The translations under genes and the position numbers were made by a program. Below the pieces are notes generated by a model. That model searched no databases, had not been told where the DNA came from, and worked only from the letters and a program-made list of their open reading frames with translations. 64,000 nucleotides of DNA, taken from assembly GCA_005778355.1 (NCBI GenBank), contig SXON01000130.1:1-64000 (forward strand), read 5' to 3'. Within the stretch, counting starts at the first letter, position 1. Each line of letters starts with the position of its first letter. Positions 7,401 to 14,756 of this stretch are shown here, in pieces. This DNA is from Pseudomonadota bacterium (GTDB lineage: Bacteria; Myxococcota_A; UBA796; SXON01).

Positions 7401-9483
7401 TGAGCGTGCTGGTTGAGCCCTCGCCGAGGTCGGCGCAGTCGGTGTCGGCGCTCAGCACGGTGTCGCCGGTGGTGTCGAGGTAGCCGTCGTCGTCGTCGTC
7501 GTCGTAGCAGGTCTCGGCGCCGTCGCAGTTGGCATCGACGCCGTCGCCCACCGTCTCACTCGCGGCCGGGTTGACGCTGGCATTGCCATCGTCGCAGTCC
7601 TCGTCGCCCTCGCCGCCTACGAGGTAGCCGTCGGCGTCGGCGTCGGCATAGCCGAGGTACACGTACACCTTGCCGTAGCCGCTCGAATCCGCGTAGTCGG
7701 CCACGGCAAGATCGGCGTGGCCGTCGCCGTTGACGTCGGCGCCGGCGAGCGCGTTGCCGTAGTCGTTGCCGCTCGACGAGGAGAAGCTGTTGACGGCGGT
7801 GGTGCCCACGCCCGCCGCGCTGCCCGCGTAAACGTAGGCGGTCTGCGCGTTGATTGCGCCGCAGGCCACGTCGTCGTAGCCATCGTTGTCGGTGTCGCCG
7901 ACGATGCTGACACTCGTGCCGAAGCTCGTGTCGGACTCGGTGAGCGTGGTCGCCGCAGTGGCGGACACGCCGCTCGCGGAGCCGTGGTGTACCCAGGCCT
8001 CGGCGCTGGCGGCGTACTGGCCGATGATGACGTCGTCGTAGCCGTCGCCGTTGACGTCGCCCCCGCCATCGACGGCGTAACCAAAGATGTCGGCTGCTGC
8101 CGCGCCGTCTATCTCGGTGGTGGCGGTTGACGACACCCCCGAGCTGCTGCCGTGGTGCACCTCGACGCGCCCCTGGTAGCTCTCGCTGTCGCTGTAGTAG
8201 GGCGCGCCGATGATCACGTCGTCGTAGCCGTCGTTGTCGACGTCGCCCGCGTAGGCCAGCGCCTGGCCGAAGTAGGCCCCGCTGTCGGGACCATCGAAGG
8301 TCGAAGAGCTGCTGCTGATGCCGGTGCTACTGCCGCGGTACACGTAGATCCGCCCCTTGGCCGAGGAGTGGCCCGGCGAGCCGACCACCAGGTCGTCGTA
8401 ACCGTCGTTATGCACGTCGCCGTCGAGGGCGAGGGCCTGGCCGTAGCGTGAGGTGACGTTGCCCGAGAGCGAGGTGGTGGACGTGGTGCTCACGCCGCTG
8501 GCGGAGCCGTGGAACACGCGCACGTAGCCGTTGTAGGTGCAGGAGAGCGCCACGTCGTCGTAACCATCGCCGTTGGCGTCGCCGCCGCCCGCCACGAACC
8601 TCCCGCATAGATAGGCGCTCGACACCGAGAGGGTGCTCGTGGCGGTGGTGGACAGGCCCGAGGCGCTGCCGTGGAACACGTAGGCGCGACCGGCGAGGGA
8701 GGAGGCGTAGGGCGAGCCGACGATGAGGTCGTCGTAGCCGTCGTTGTCGACGTCGCCCGCGCTCGACAGCGCGTAGCCGAACTGGCTGCTCGTGGAGGCG
8801 CCGGTCAGCGTTGCGCTCGCGGTGCTGAGCACCGGGTCGACCTCCACAGGGTAGGCCGCGTCGCGGTCGTCGACGAGCACGCGGAGGCCCTCGGGGCCAA
8901 GCTGGAAGTGCGAGGGGAGGGGACGCCCGGTGGCGTCGAAGGCGGCGAGGCCCTGGTAGTCGTAGAGCCGACCGTCGCCATCGATGAGCTGCACGGCATC
9001 GGCCTGGACGTCGATGACGTCGAGGTTGTCGAGGCGTAGCTCAAAGGACAGCGGGCCAGTCCCCGGCGGTGGAGCGTCGATCGTCCAGCCGTGCTCCAGG
9101 CCATCGGGCTGGCCGGCCCACCACTCCGTCACGCCCGCGTGGTCGTACTCCAGCCGTGGAATGGGTCGACCGGCGGGATCGACGAGGCCGGGGAGGGATT
9201 GGCCGAGGGCAGGGGCGACGGCGGCCACGGGGAGCGCGTCGTCGTGGCGACCCCAGGCCGCGAGGCCGAGGCCGCTGTCACCGAGGGACAAGCCCACGCT
9301 ATCGAACTCGGCGTGCATGCCCATCGCCGGGAAGGTGGCGACGTAGGCGCCGTCGCGCTCGACGATCTCGTGCTCGGCGGCGGCAAAGCTCGGGGCGGTT
9401 ACGACGCGCCAGTGATCGGGTGCCTCGGGGGACGCGGGCGACCCGCAAGCAAACAACCACAGGACCAGAGGCAAGAGGCGCAT
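4435..9483 (-). CDS. Giant FG-GAP / Asp-repeat surface protein with MYXO-CTERM anchor
   Basis: 1682 aa. N-terminus MRLLPLVLWLFACGSP has a lipobox-like Cys13. Residues about 210-620 are FG-GAP (integrin-alpha beta-propeller) repeats: GDVDNDGYDDLIVGSP-type units recur seven to eight times, enough for one propeller. Residues about 625-1620 hold roughly 16 units of the myxobacterial putative metal-binding repeat (DCDDGDASVNPGA followed by DGVDQDCDG and CYxDxDxDGYR), which should bind many calcium ions. A TGDSGD linker and the end SCNAGPG, a hydrophobic stretch, WRRR form a MYXO-CTERM-type sorting signal. Presumably a calcium-stiffened surface adhesin; its ligand is unknown. Having both a lipobox and a C-terminal anchor is odd; one may be non-functional. 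Confidence 0.85.
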   Translation of the reverse strand: MRLLPLVLWLFACGSPASPEAPDHWRVVTAPSFAAAEHEIVERDGAYVATFPAMGMHAEFDSVGLSLGDSGLGLAAWGRHDDALPVAAVAPALGQSLPGLVDPAGRPIPRLEYDHAGVTEWWAGQPDGLEHGWTIDAPPPGTGPLSFELRLDNLDVIDVQADAVQLIDGDGRLYDYQGLAAFDATGRPLPSHFQLGPEGLRVLVDDRDAAYPVEVDPVLSTASATLTGASTSSQFGYALSSAGDVDNDGYDDLIVGSPYASSLAGRAYVFHGSASGLSTTATSTLSVSSAYLCGRFVAGGGDANGDGYDDVALSCTYNGYVRVFHGSASGVSTTSTTSLSGNVTSRYGQALALDGDVHNDGYDDLVVGSPGHSSAKGRIYVYRGSSTGISSSSSTFDGPDSGAYFGQALAYAGDVDNDGYDDVIIGAPYYSDSESYQGRVEVHHGSSSGVSSTATTEIDGAAAADIFGYAVDGGGDVNGDGYDDVIIGQYAASAEAWVHHGSASGVSATAATTLTESDTSFGTSVSIVGDTDNDGYDDVACGAINAQTAYVYAGSAAGVGTTAVNSFSSSSGNDYGNALAGADVNGDGHADLAVADYADSSGYGKVYVYLGYADADADGYLVGGEGDEDCDDGNASVNPAASETVGDGVDANCDGAETCYDDDDDDGYLDTTGDTVLSADTDCADLGEGSTSTLTSDCDDSDASVSPAATESTGDEVDQDCDGAETCYDDDDDDGYLDTTGDTVLSADTDCADLGEGSDTSPTTDCDETNGSIYPGATDTPADGIDADCNGMESCYADQDGDGYRTTSTVSSIDSDCTDAGEALSTDPSGDCDDGDAAVSPAASETTGDEVDQDCDGTEVCYADADGDGYRSASTVASADEDCDDAGEAPSTATVDCDDTDASVNPGASETTGDEVDQDCDDEESCYADADADGYAGDDTVASLDLDCDDAGENGATDPDGDCDDGDASVNPGAAEVVGDGLDSDCDGAESCYADNDGDGSGGSTTVATSDADCTDAGEDSASDDCDDTNASVNPSAAETAGDEVDQNCDGAERCYVDADGDGFGGTATAASADTDCDDAGESTLSTDCATGNASAYPGATETPGDGVDSDCDGSEACYADNDDDGYRTGESVASADADCTDAGEALTSEPAGDCDDDDGTVNPAATEGTGDEVDQDCDGTESCYADVDDDGYRTADTASSADDDCTDSGEASDSQPSDDCDDGDATVNPGAAETTGDAIDADCDGTETCFLDEDDDGYLDDEPGTIESSDLDCDDANEGSTGDDDGDCDDTDPAYNPAATETDCTDANDYNCDGSVGYDDADGDGYAACEECDDGNATVNPAAAETAGDGVDQDCDGEETCYVDVDDDGYRPDTSTSVHSTDTDCLDSGEGERGDPSDDCDDNDASVYPAATEVVGDEIDQDCDGGESCYADADLDEYRSDSDTVESTDEDCDDVAEAAASDPAADCDDNSSAYNPGAEDVCDDPNDYNCDGYVGSDDNDGDGYVACDDCDDGSSAANPGAEEVCDEADNDCDGYSDENPVDGHSIYIDGDDDGYGDPSTGFVTCEDIEGFVDNGDDCDDTVDTVNPAATEVPGDGIDNDCDGFDGDPPDTGDTGDSGDSGDSGDTDSGVDPDPTDSGDVDRVGGLYGGLSCNAGPGAGLAAVVSALALWRRRTPRGREGC
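7213..7529 (-). repeat. 113-bp direct repeat inside the giant surface gene
   Basis: Bases 7213-7325 and 7417-7529 differ at one position by my reading. They encode two copies of the unit from CYDDDDDDGYLD to CADLGEG, 204 bp apart. Other units of this array are much more diverged at DNA level, so this pair looks like a recent unit duplication or gene conversion. Confidence 0.8.
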
Positions 9484-9546
9484 CCAACCATCGTACCGCA
9501 GGCGCGTCGGTCTTCGCCCTGGGGATCAGGGAAAGCCGGGTGAGAG

Positions 9547-10722
9547 CTAGCGGATATCGATGGGGATGCGACGCAGCTCGGTGACGCTCGCGTCGCGCCG
9601 CGCGCGCACCACCAGCGCACCGGCGCCGGCGAGGCCCTTGGCGTTGGGCGTGAGCGTGCCCGTCCACTCCCGCTTGTCGCCGGCGCGGAGGCGATCGTCG
9701 TGGGTGGTGCGCCAGGGCGGGGTGCTGTCGACCGTGCGCGAGAGGGAGAAGCCCTGCGGGGGCGCGAGCTCCTTCCCGGCCGCGTCGAGCAAGACCACCT
9801 CGATGGCGTACTTCTTGAAGGGGTTGCCGGTCGGCACGCTGTGGCCGGCGCCGCTGTTGAGCAGGGTGACGGTGACCGGCACCGCCTGCCCGCGCTGGAG
9901 CGAGGCGCCAGGGAGCGTGACCAGGGTGGTGAGCGCGCGATCGAGGCCGGTGGCCGACACGTGCGCATTGACCGTGCCCTTCACGCCAGGCTGTGACACC
10001 CCGGCCACGGGCGCCATGTGACAGTCGAGACAATCGACGCCTGCCTTGGCGTAGGCGCTGGCTTCCCACTCGCCGTAGGTGTCGTAGAAGGGGCGATCCG
10101 CCTCGGGCCAACTCAACTGGTGGCAAGTGGCACAGAGCGCGCTGGAGGACAACTCTTCGGACTTCACCAGCGGGTGGGGCGCGTTGTCGCTCGCGTAGGT
10201 GCCGAGCACCTTGCCCTCGCGCACGTGGCAGGCCACGCAGCTCACGCCCTCGCTCATCAAGGTGGCGTCGAAGCTCGCGTTGGCCTCGAGACGCGGTCGC
10301 GACAGGTCGCCGTCGATGTAGCCGTTGGCGAGCCGGTCGTGCTGCGCCGCCACCGGCAGGTGGCAGGAGAGGCAGGTGGTGGAGTTGCCGGCCGAGCGAA
10401 GCGCCGCCTGGTAGAGCGGGTCGGCCCAGGCCACCGCGTGGGCGCTGGTTTCCCAGGTGTCGTGGGCCGTCCAGTGGCAGGCGTTGCAGGACTGCGCCGA
10501 GAGCGAGGCCACGCCCGGCGGGAGGCTATCGATCACCACCGGGAGACCGGCGGGGAACAAGCTAGGCGCTGGCTCGGCGGGTGGCACCGGCGCGGGCTCG
10601 GTGACGACGGCCGGCACGGGGACCGGCACGTCGGCTTCGACGGCCTTCTTGCCGCGCGCCACGGCGATACCGATGCCGAGCAAGGGGAGGGTGGCGGCGA
10701 GGAGGATCCGGGGGAGGGTCAT
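9547..10722 (-). CDS. Periplasmic pentaheme cytochrome c
   Basis: 391 aa. A signal peptide or membrane anchor (residues 1-22) is followed by a Pro/Val-rich linker. Five CXXCH heme-binding motifs are visible: CNACH 79-83, CLSCH 117-121, CVACH 162-166, CATCH 197-201 and CLDCH 231-235, plus extra His residues as possible distal ligands. This is the cytochrome c554/NrfA-like multiheme arrangement, but the usual NrfA CXXCK site is absent. The C-terminal 130 residues are beta-rich with no heme sites, perhaps an Ig-like partner-binding domain. No electron-transfer partners are adjacent, so the donor and acceptor are unknown. Confidence 0.85.
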   Translation of the reverse strand: MTLPRILLAATLPLLGIGIAVARGKKAVEADVPVPVPAVVTEPAPVPPAEPAPSLFPAGLPVVIDSLPPGVASLSAQSCNACHWTAHDTWETSAHAVAWADPLYQAALRSAGNSTTCLSCHLPVAAQHDRLANGYIDGDLSRPRLEANASFDATLMSEGVSCVACHVREGKVLGTYASDNAPHPLVKSEELSSSALCATCHQLSWPEADRPFYDTYGEWEASAYAKAGVDCLDCHMAPVAGVSQPGVKGTVNAHVSATGLDRALTTLVTLPGASLQRGQAVPVTVTLLNSGAGHSVPTGNPFKKYAIEVVLLDAAGKELAPPQGFSLSRTVDSTPPWRTTHDDRLRAGDKREWTGTLTPNAKGLAGAGALVVRARRDASVTELRRIPIDIR

Positions 10723-10730
10723 CGCGGGCT

Positions 10731-10908
10731 ACCAGAGCACCGGGTTGGTCGTCGCCCCCTCACGCCGCGCTTTGCGCGCGGCTCCGGGGGCGGGGTCGTC
10801 GCCCTACCCGGCTTGTCGCCGGGTGCGCTCGCAGCGCTCGCGCCGGGCGTCTCCCGGCTCCGACCAACCCGGGTGCTCACCAGAGCACCGGGTTGGTCGT
10901 CGCCCCCC
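10731..10908 (-). repeat. Duplicated gene end with REP-like hairpins
   Basis: The 29 bases at 10731-10759 recur at 10879-10907, the 3' end of the neighbouring lipoprotein gene including its stop. An inverted copy of part of it lies at 10862-10877, forming a hairpin with the second copy. Between them are GC-rich stems at 10764-10782 (GCCGCGC/GCGCGGC) and 10806-10824 (ACCCGGC/GCCGGGT). The block fills the gap between the lipoprotein gene and the cytochrome gene and may act as a terminator or be a REP-type repeat; there is no U tract. Confidence 0.55.
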
Positions 10909-11671
10909 ACCACTTCCCGGTCAACGTGTCGGACGAGGTGGCGCGGCCGGTGCTCGCGTCGATCACCAGCACCTTGTTGCCGGAGGTGAAGCCGTAGAGC
11001 GCGCCGTAGGCGTAGCCGAGGGCGTACACCCCGCTCTGGCCGATGCTGCCGAGGCGCACGGCGTCGCCGGACGCGGGGTCGATCCGCACCAGGTCGTCGG
11101 CGCTGCCGCCCTCCACAGACCAGTACAGGTAACCATCGGGGAGGCCGACGATGTCGCCACTGGAGATGTAGTCGTTGCGACCGAGGCGGCTGGTTCGACC
11201 AGTGCTGGTGTCGACCTTCACCACCTGGTTGTCGCCTGCCGCCACGAGGGTGCCGTCGGACACGAAGGTGAGCGCGTTGTATTGCGCGTCGAGCGTGGCC
11301 ACGTGGGTGAGCACCGCCGTGGCCGGCGTGATGCGGTAGAGCTCGTCGTACGCCACCCCGTACATGCGCCCGGTGAGGTCGATCGCGATGTCGGTCATGT
11401 CGGTAACGGTGACGCCGCCGAGGGTGAACATCCCCACGGCCGAGGCGGAATTGGTGTTGGGGTCGTAGCCGTAGAGCGTGTTTCCGGTGCTCAGGTAGAT
11501 GGCCTCGGTGGCGATCTCGGGGTCGTCGACGATCTCGCCGCTGTCGGGCTCGTCGGCGGTGTCGGTGGCGGTGTCGGCCTCGGGCTCGAAGACCTCGCCA
11601 GTGTCGTTCTCCTCGGCGGGCGACTTCGTCGTCTCGAGGTCGTAGTCCTGGCAGGCGAGGAGGAGGAACAT
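10877..11671 (-). CDS. Asp/Glu-rich lipoprotein with beta-propeller-like domain
   Basis: 264 aa from the ATG at 11671. The open frame runs further upstream, but the start giving MFLLLACQDYD, a minimal lipoprotein signal (lipobox LLAC, Cys7), fits the pattern of other lipoproteins in this window. Residues 8-55 are an acidic stalk. The remainder has repeated LYGYDPNT, LYRITPAT, VVKVDTST, LVRIDPAS and VLVIDAST segments spaced about 35-40 residues, the pattern of a WD40/NHL-like propeller. No catalytic site is seen. Expected at the periplasm or cell surface. It is divergent from the PLP enzyme gene. Confidence 0.7.
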   Translation of the reverse strand: MFLLLACQDYDLETTKSPAEENDTGEVFEPEADTATDTADEPDSGEIVDDPEIATEAIYLSTGNTLYGYDPNTNSASAVGMFTLGGVTVTDMTDIAIDLTGRMYGVAYDELYRITPATAVLTHVATLDAQYNALTFVSDGTLVAAGDNQVVKVDTSTGRTSRLGRNDYISSGDIVGLPDGYLYWSVEGGSADDLVRIDPASGDAVRLGSIGQSGVYALGYAYGALYGFTSGNKVLVIDASTGRATSSDTLTGKWWGATTNPVLW

Positions 11672-11713
11672 GGTCGCGGTGCTAATGTGATAGCGCCCGG
11701 CTTTCCCTGGTGA

Positions 11714-13003
11714 TTGGTGCAGCAGAACGGAAAGTCCCGCGACGAGGTGTTCACCGCGCTCGCCGAGGCGCACCAGGGCGACGCCGAATGGAAGCGCGGG
11801 CGCACCTTCAGCCTGGTGTACTTCGCGGGCGACGAGTCGCTCGAAGTCATTCGCCAGGCCTACGCCAGCTACATCCACGAGAACGGTCTCTCGATGGACG
11901 CCTTCCCCTCGCTGCGCCGTTTCGAGCAGGAGGTGCTCAAGAACGGTTGTGCCCTCTTTGGCGGTGCGAGCTGCGGATCGATGACCTCAGGCGGCACCGA
12001 GAGCATCCTGATGGCCATGAAGGCGGCGCGTGATTGGGGCCGAGCGGAGCGGGGCGGCGCGAGGACGGTGATCGTCCCGAGCACGGCGCACCCGGCCTTC
12101 GACAAGGCGGCGCACACCCTCGGCTTGCGCCTGGTCAAGGTGCCCGTGGGCGCCGACTTTCGCGCTGATCTGGTCGCGACGGAAGCCGCCATCGACGCCG
12201 ACACCATCATGCTCGTCGGCAGCGCCTTCTCGTTCCCCCACGGCGTGGTTGACGACATTCCCGCCCTGGCGACCTTGGCCCGGGATCGGGGCCTGCTCTG
12301 CCACGTCGACGCCTGCCTGGGCGGCTTTGTCTTGGCCTTCGCCGACGAGCCGGTGCCCTTCGACTTCCGCGTGCCGGGTGTCACCTCGCTCTCGGCCGAC
12401 CTGCACAAGTATGGCTACGCCGCCAAGGGTGCGTCGCTGGTGCTCTACCGAGACCGAAGCCTTCGACGCCACCAGTTCTTCGCGACCATCGACTGGCCGG
12501 GCGGGCTCTATGGCTCGCCGACCATGGCCGGCACCCGTCCCGGCGGCGCCATTGCCGCGGCCTGGGCCATCCAGCAGTATCTGGGTCGCGACGGCTACGT
12601 GCGCCTCACGCGGCAGGTCTTGGCCTCGGCGCAGCTCTTGCGCGAAGGCATCGCGGCCATCCCGGGGCTTCGCCTCCTGGGCGATGCGCGTCACTCGGTG
12701 ATCGCGTTCACCGGCGATGGGCTCGACGTCTTTGCCGTGGACGAACGGCTCCGCCGGCTCGGCTGGCACCTCGACCGGCTGCAGGCCCCGAGCGGCGTGC
12801 AGATGATCGTCTCCGCCGCGCACGCGGGCGTGGAGGATGCCTTTTTGGACGACTTGCGCGCCATCACCACCGAGGTGCGCGACAACGGCCTCGCCGCTGA
12901 GGCCGACGGCGCCATCTACGGTGCCCTGGCGACGATGCCCGACCGCGAGCTCGTGGGCGACCTCGTGCTCGGCTGGCTCGACGGCCACGACAACGAGGGA
13001 TGA
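11714..13003 (+). CDS. Sphingosine-1-phosphate-lyase-like PLP enzyme
   Basis: 429 aa from TTG at 11714 (GTG at 11717 is equally possible). Fold-type I, group II decarboxylase-like enzyme. Hallmarks: N-terminal GRTFSLVYFAGDE, SMTSGGTESILMAMKAAR (PLP phosphate region, about 89-106), HVDAC (197-201, Asp pairs with the PLP ring nitrogen) and SADLHKYGY with Lys232 as Schiff-base lysine. These motifs are those of the DPL1/sphinganine-1-phosphate aldolase family, which cleaves phosphorylated long-chain bases to a fatty aldehyde and phosphoethanolamine. There is no N-terminal membrane helix, so it should be cytosolic. It starts a coupled operon with the next two genes. A role in turnover of bacterial sphingolipids is inferred; an amino-acid decarboxylase is the alternative. 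Confidence 0.8.
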   Translation: MVQQNGKSRDEVFTALAEAHQGDAEWKRGRTFSLVYFAGDESLEVIRQAYASYIHENGLSMDAFPSLRRFEQEVLKNGCALFGGASCGSMTSGGTESILMAMKAARDWGRAERGGARTVIVPSTAHPAFDKAAHTLGLRLVKVPVGADFRADLVATEAAIDADTIMLVGSAFSFPHGVVDDIPALATLARDRGLLCHVDACLGGFVLAFADEPVPFDFRVPGVTSLSADLHKYGYAAKGASLVLYRDRSLRRHQFFATIDWPGGLYGSPTMAGTRPGGAIAAAWAIQQYLGRDGYVRLTRQVLASAQLLREGIAAIPGLRLLGDARHSVIAFTGDGLDVFAVDERLRRLGWHLDRLQAPSGVQMIVSAAHAGVEDAFLDDLRAITTEVRDNGLAAEADGAIYGALATMPDRELVGDLVLGWLDGHDNEG

Positions 13004-13716
13004 TCGGCCTCGCGCTGGTGGTCGCGGTGGCCTTCCTCGTGGAGACCGTCACTGGTTTCGGGGGCACGGTGGTGGCGGTGGCCCTCGCCAGCTTTTTCAT
13101 GCCAGTGCGCGAGTACCTGCCGGCCCACGTGCCGGTGAACTTACTGCTTTCAACATGGATCGTCGCCCGGGACTGGTCGGCCGTCGACCGCCCGCTCTTG
13201 TTCCGCCGCGTGCTCCCGGCCATGGTGCTCGGCTTCCCACTCGGGGCGTGGGTCTTCTCCGGCCTCTCGGCGCACCACGGCGCCTTGGAGGCGGCTTTCG
13301 GCGGCTTCGTGGCGCTGGTCGGGGCGTACCGTCTCGCTGGGCCCGTGGCCATGCTCGGCCCGGTGGCGACGCAGGGCACCCTGGCGGCGGCGGGCGTGGT
13401 CCACGGGGCTTTCGGGACGGGAGGGCCCCTGGTGGTCATCGCCCTGTCGCGACTCGGTCTCGACAAGACGACGTTCCGGGCCACGCTCTCGGCCCTGTGG
13501 ATGGTGCTGAGCTGTTTGTTGCTGGCGCTCTACGCGCGTGAGGGCGTGCTCGGCGAAGAGAGCGCCCGGGCGAGCGCGGTGCTCGTGCCCAGCCTGCTCG
13601 TGGGCAGCGTGGCCGGCCAGTGGCTGCACGCGCGCATCGACGCCGAGCGATTCCGTCGGGCTGTGGACGGGATGTTGCTCGTTGCAGGATTGTTATTGCT
13701 GGGGAGGAACTTGTGA
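13000..13716 (+). CDS. TauE/SafE-family permease (sulfite/anion exporter type)
   Basis: 238 aa integral membrane protein with about seven to eight hydrophobic helices. The two family motifs are visible: VTGFGGTVVAVAL near residues 17-29 and HGAFGTGGPLVVIAL in the second half, reflecting the internal duplication of the TauE/SafE (DUF81) family. Members export sulfite, sulfoacetate or other organic anions; the substrate here cannot be told. The start overlaps the PLP enzyme stop (ATGA) and the stop overlaps the next start (GTGA), so the three genes are probably co-translated. Confidence 0.85.
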   Translation: MIGLALVVAVAFLVETVTGFGGTVVAVALASFFMPVREYLPAHVPVNLLLSTWIVARDWSAVDRPLLFRRVLPAMVLGFPLGAWVFSGLSAHHGALEAAFGGFVALVGAYRLAGPVAMLGPVATQGTLAAAGVVHGAFGTGGPLVVIALSRLGLDKTTFRATLSALWMVLSCLLLALYAREGVLGEESARASAVLVPSLLVGSVAGQWLHARIDAERFRRAVDGMLLVAGLLLLGRNL

Positions 13717-14747
13717 CACACGACTACGCCAACCTGCACGACCTCGCGCGCCTCCCCTGGTTCAGAGTGGTTGACGGGCAACTGAAACTCGACCCCGCGG
13801 TGGGACCGGCCATCGACGTGCACACCCATCTCGCGCAGAGTTTCATCGTGCCCAACCGGGTGGACTTGCGGCCCGAGACCGGCGAGGTGCGGCACTACCT
13901 GCCGCGCGACCGTGCCTTCGCCTTCGACCGATACCTCAACCAGTATCTGACGGCCGAAGACCGCAAGCGCATGGAGCGCGATCTGGTGTGGGGCGTGTTT
14001 ACCGGTGGCGCCATGCGAACCACCCACACCGCCGGCAACCTCGGTCGCGAGATGAAGTCGGCGGGGGTGGTGAAGAGCGTGCTCCTGGCCATCGACTGGC
14101 CGCTCTTGTCTTGGAACGCACTCGAGTGGCTGCGGGCCTCGGCGGATCGGGACGACCTGGTCGTTTTCGGCTCGGTGCACCCGCTCGCGCCTCGGCTCGC
14201 CGAGCGTCTCGACCAGCAGGTGGCGCTCGGGGTTCGCGGCATCAAGATTCACCCCGCCGTGCAGATCCTCGGTCCCGACCACCCGCGCACCATTGCCCTG
14301 TGCCGGATGTGTGGTGAGCGTGGTCTACCGATCTTCTTCCACTGCGGCCCGGTGGGCATCGAAGGGGAGGGGGCGCGCGCTCGCTGCCAGGTAGACCGGT
14401 ACCGCGCCGCCATCGAAGCGAGCCCGGAGACGACCTTCGTGCTCGGTCACTCGGGTGCCCTGCAGCCGGAGAAGGCGATCGCCCTGGCGAGGGAGTTCCC
14501 CAACGTGTGGGTGGAGTTCGCCTCGCAGTCCTTGCCGGTGATCGAACGTGTGCTCGCCGAGGTGGACCCCTCGCGCATCTGCTTCGGGAGCGACTGGCCC
14601 TTCTATCCCCAGGCGATCGGCATCGCGAAGGTGCTCGTCGCGACCGAGGGGCGCGAGGACCTGCGACGCGCGGTGCTGCACGACAACGCGGCGCGTTTGC
14701 TGGGGAGGGTGCGGCAGGGGGGGGCCACGGCGGATGGGCGCGATTAG
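13713..14747 (+). CDS. Amidohydrolase-2 family metal-dependent hydrolase
   Basis: 344 aa. The GTG at 13713 is chosen because GGGGAGGA lies seven bases before it and its codon overlaps the permease stop. Motifs of the amidohydrolase TIM barrel are in order: DVHTHL near residue 32 (HxH metal ligands), GIKIHP, FFHCGP, LGHSG and CFGSDWPFY (terminal metal-ligand Asp). This set matches the Amidohydro_2 group (decarboxylases and lactonases such as ACMS decarboxylase). The substrate is unknown. Its operon mates, a PLP lyase and an anion exporter, suggest a small catabolic unit. A G8 run sits just before the stop. Confidence 0.8.
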   Translation: MTHDYANLHDLARLPWFRVVDGQLKLDPAVGPAIDVHTHLAQSFIVPNRVDLRPETGEVRHYLPRDRAFAFDRYLNQYLTAEDRKRMERDLVWGVFTGGAMRTTHTAGNLGREMKSAGVVKSVLLAIDWPLLSWNALEWLRASADRDDLVVFGSVHPLAPRLAERLDQQVALGVRGIKIHPAVQILGPDHPRTIALCRMCGERGLPIFFHCGPVGIEGEGARARCQVDRYRAAIEASPETTFVLGHSGALQPEKAIALAREFPNVWVEFASQSLPVIERVLAEVDPSRICFGSDWPFYPQAIGIAKVLVATEGREDLRRAVLHDNAARLLGRVRQGGATADGRD

Positions 14748-14756
14748 CTTCGCCTC

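Noticed and set aside
4375-7416. A 1013-codon plus-strand open frame rich in Val, Ala and Gly
   Set aside because: It is antisense to the FG-GAP/Asp-repeat gene; repeat units of the real gene give an artificially open complementary frame. It has no domains or start context.
4500-7600. Regular short DNA repeats resembling a CRISPR array
   Set aside because: The period comes from protein repeats; units are in one frame and code the Asp-rich motif, with no conserved palindromic repeat or unrelated spacers.
14716-14724. G8 run near the end of the amidohydrolase gene as a contingency tract
   Set aside because: Shorter than the G10 tracts and so near the stop that slippage would change only the last residues.
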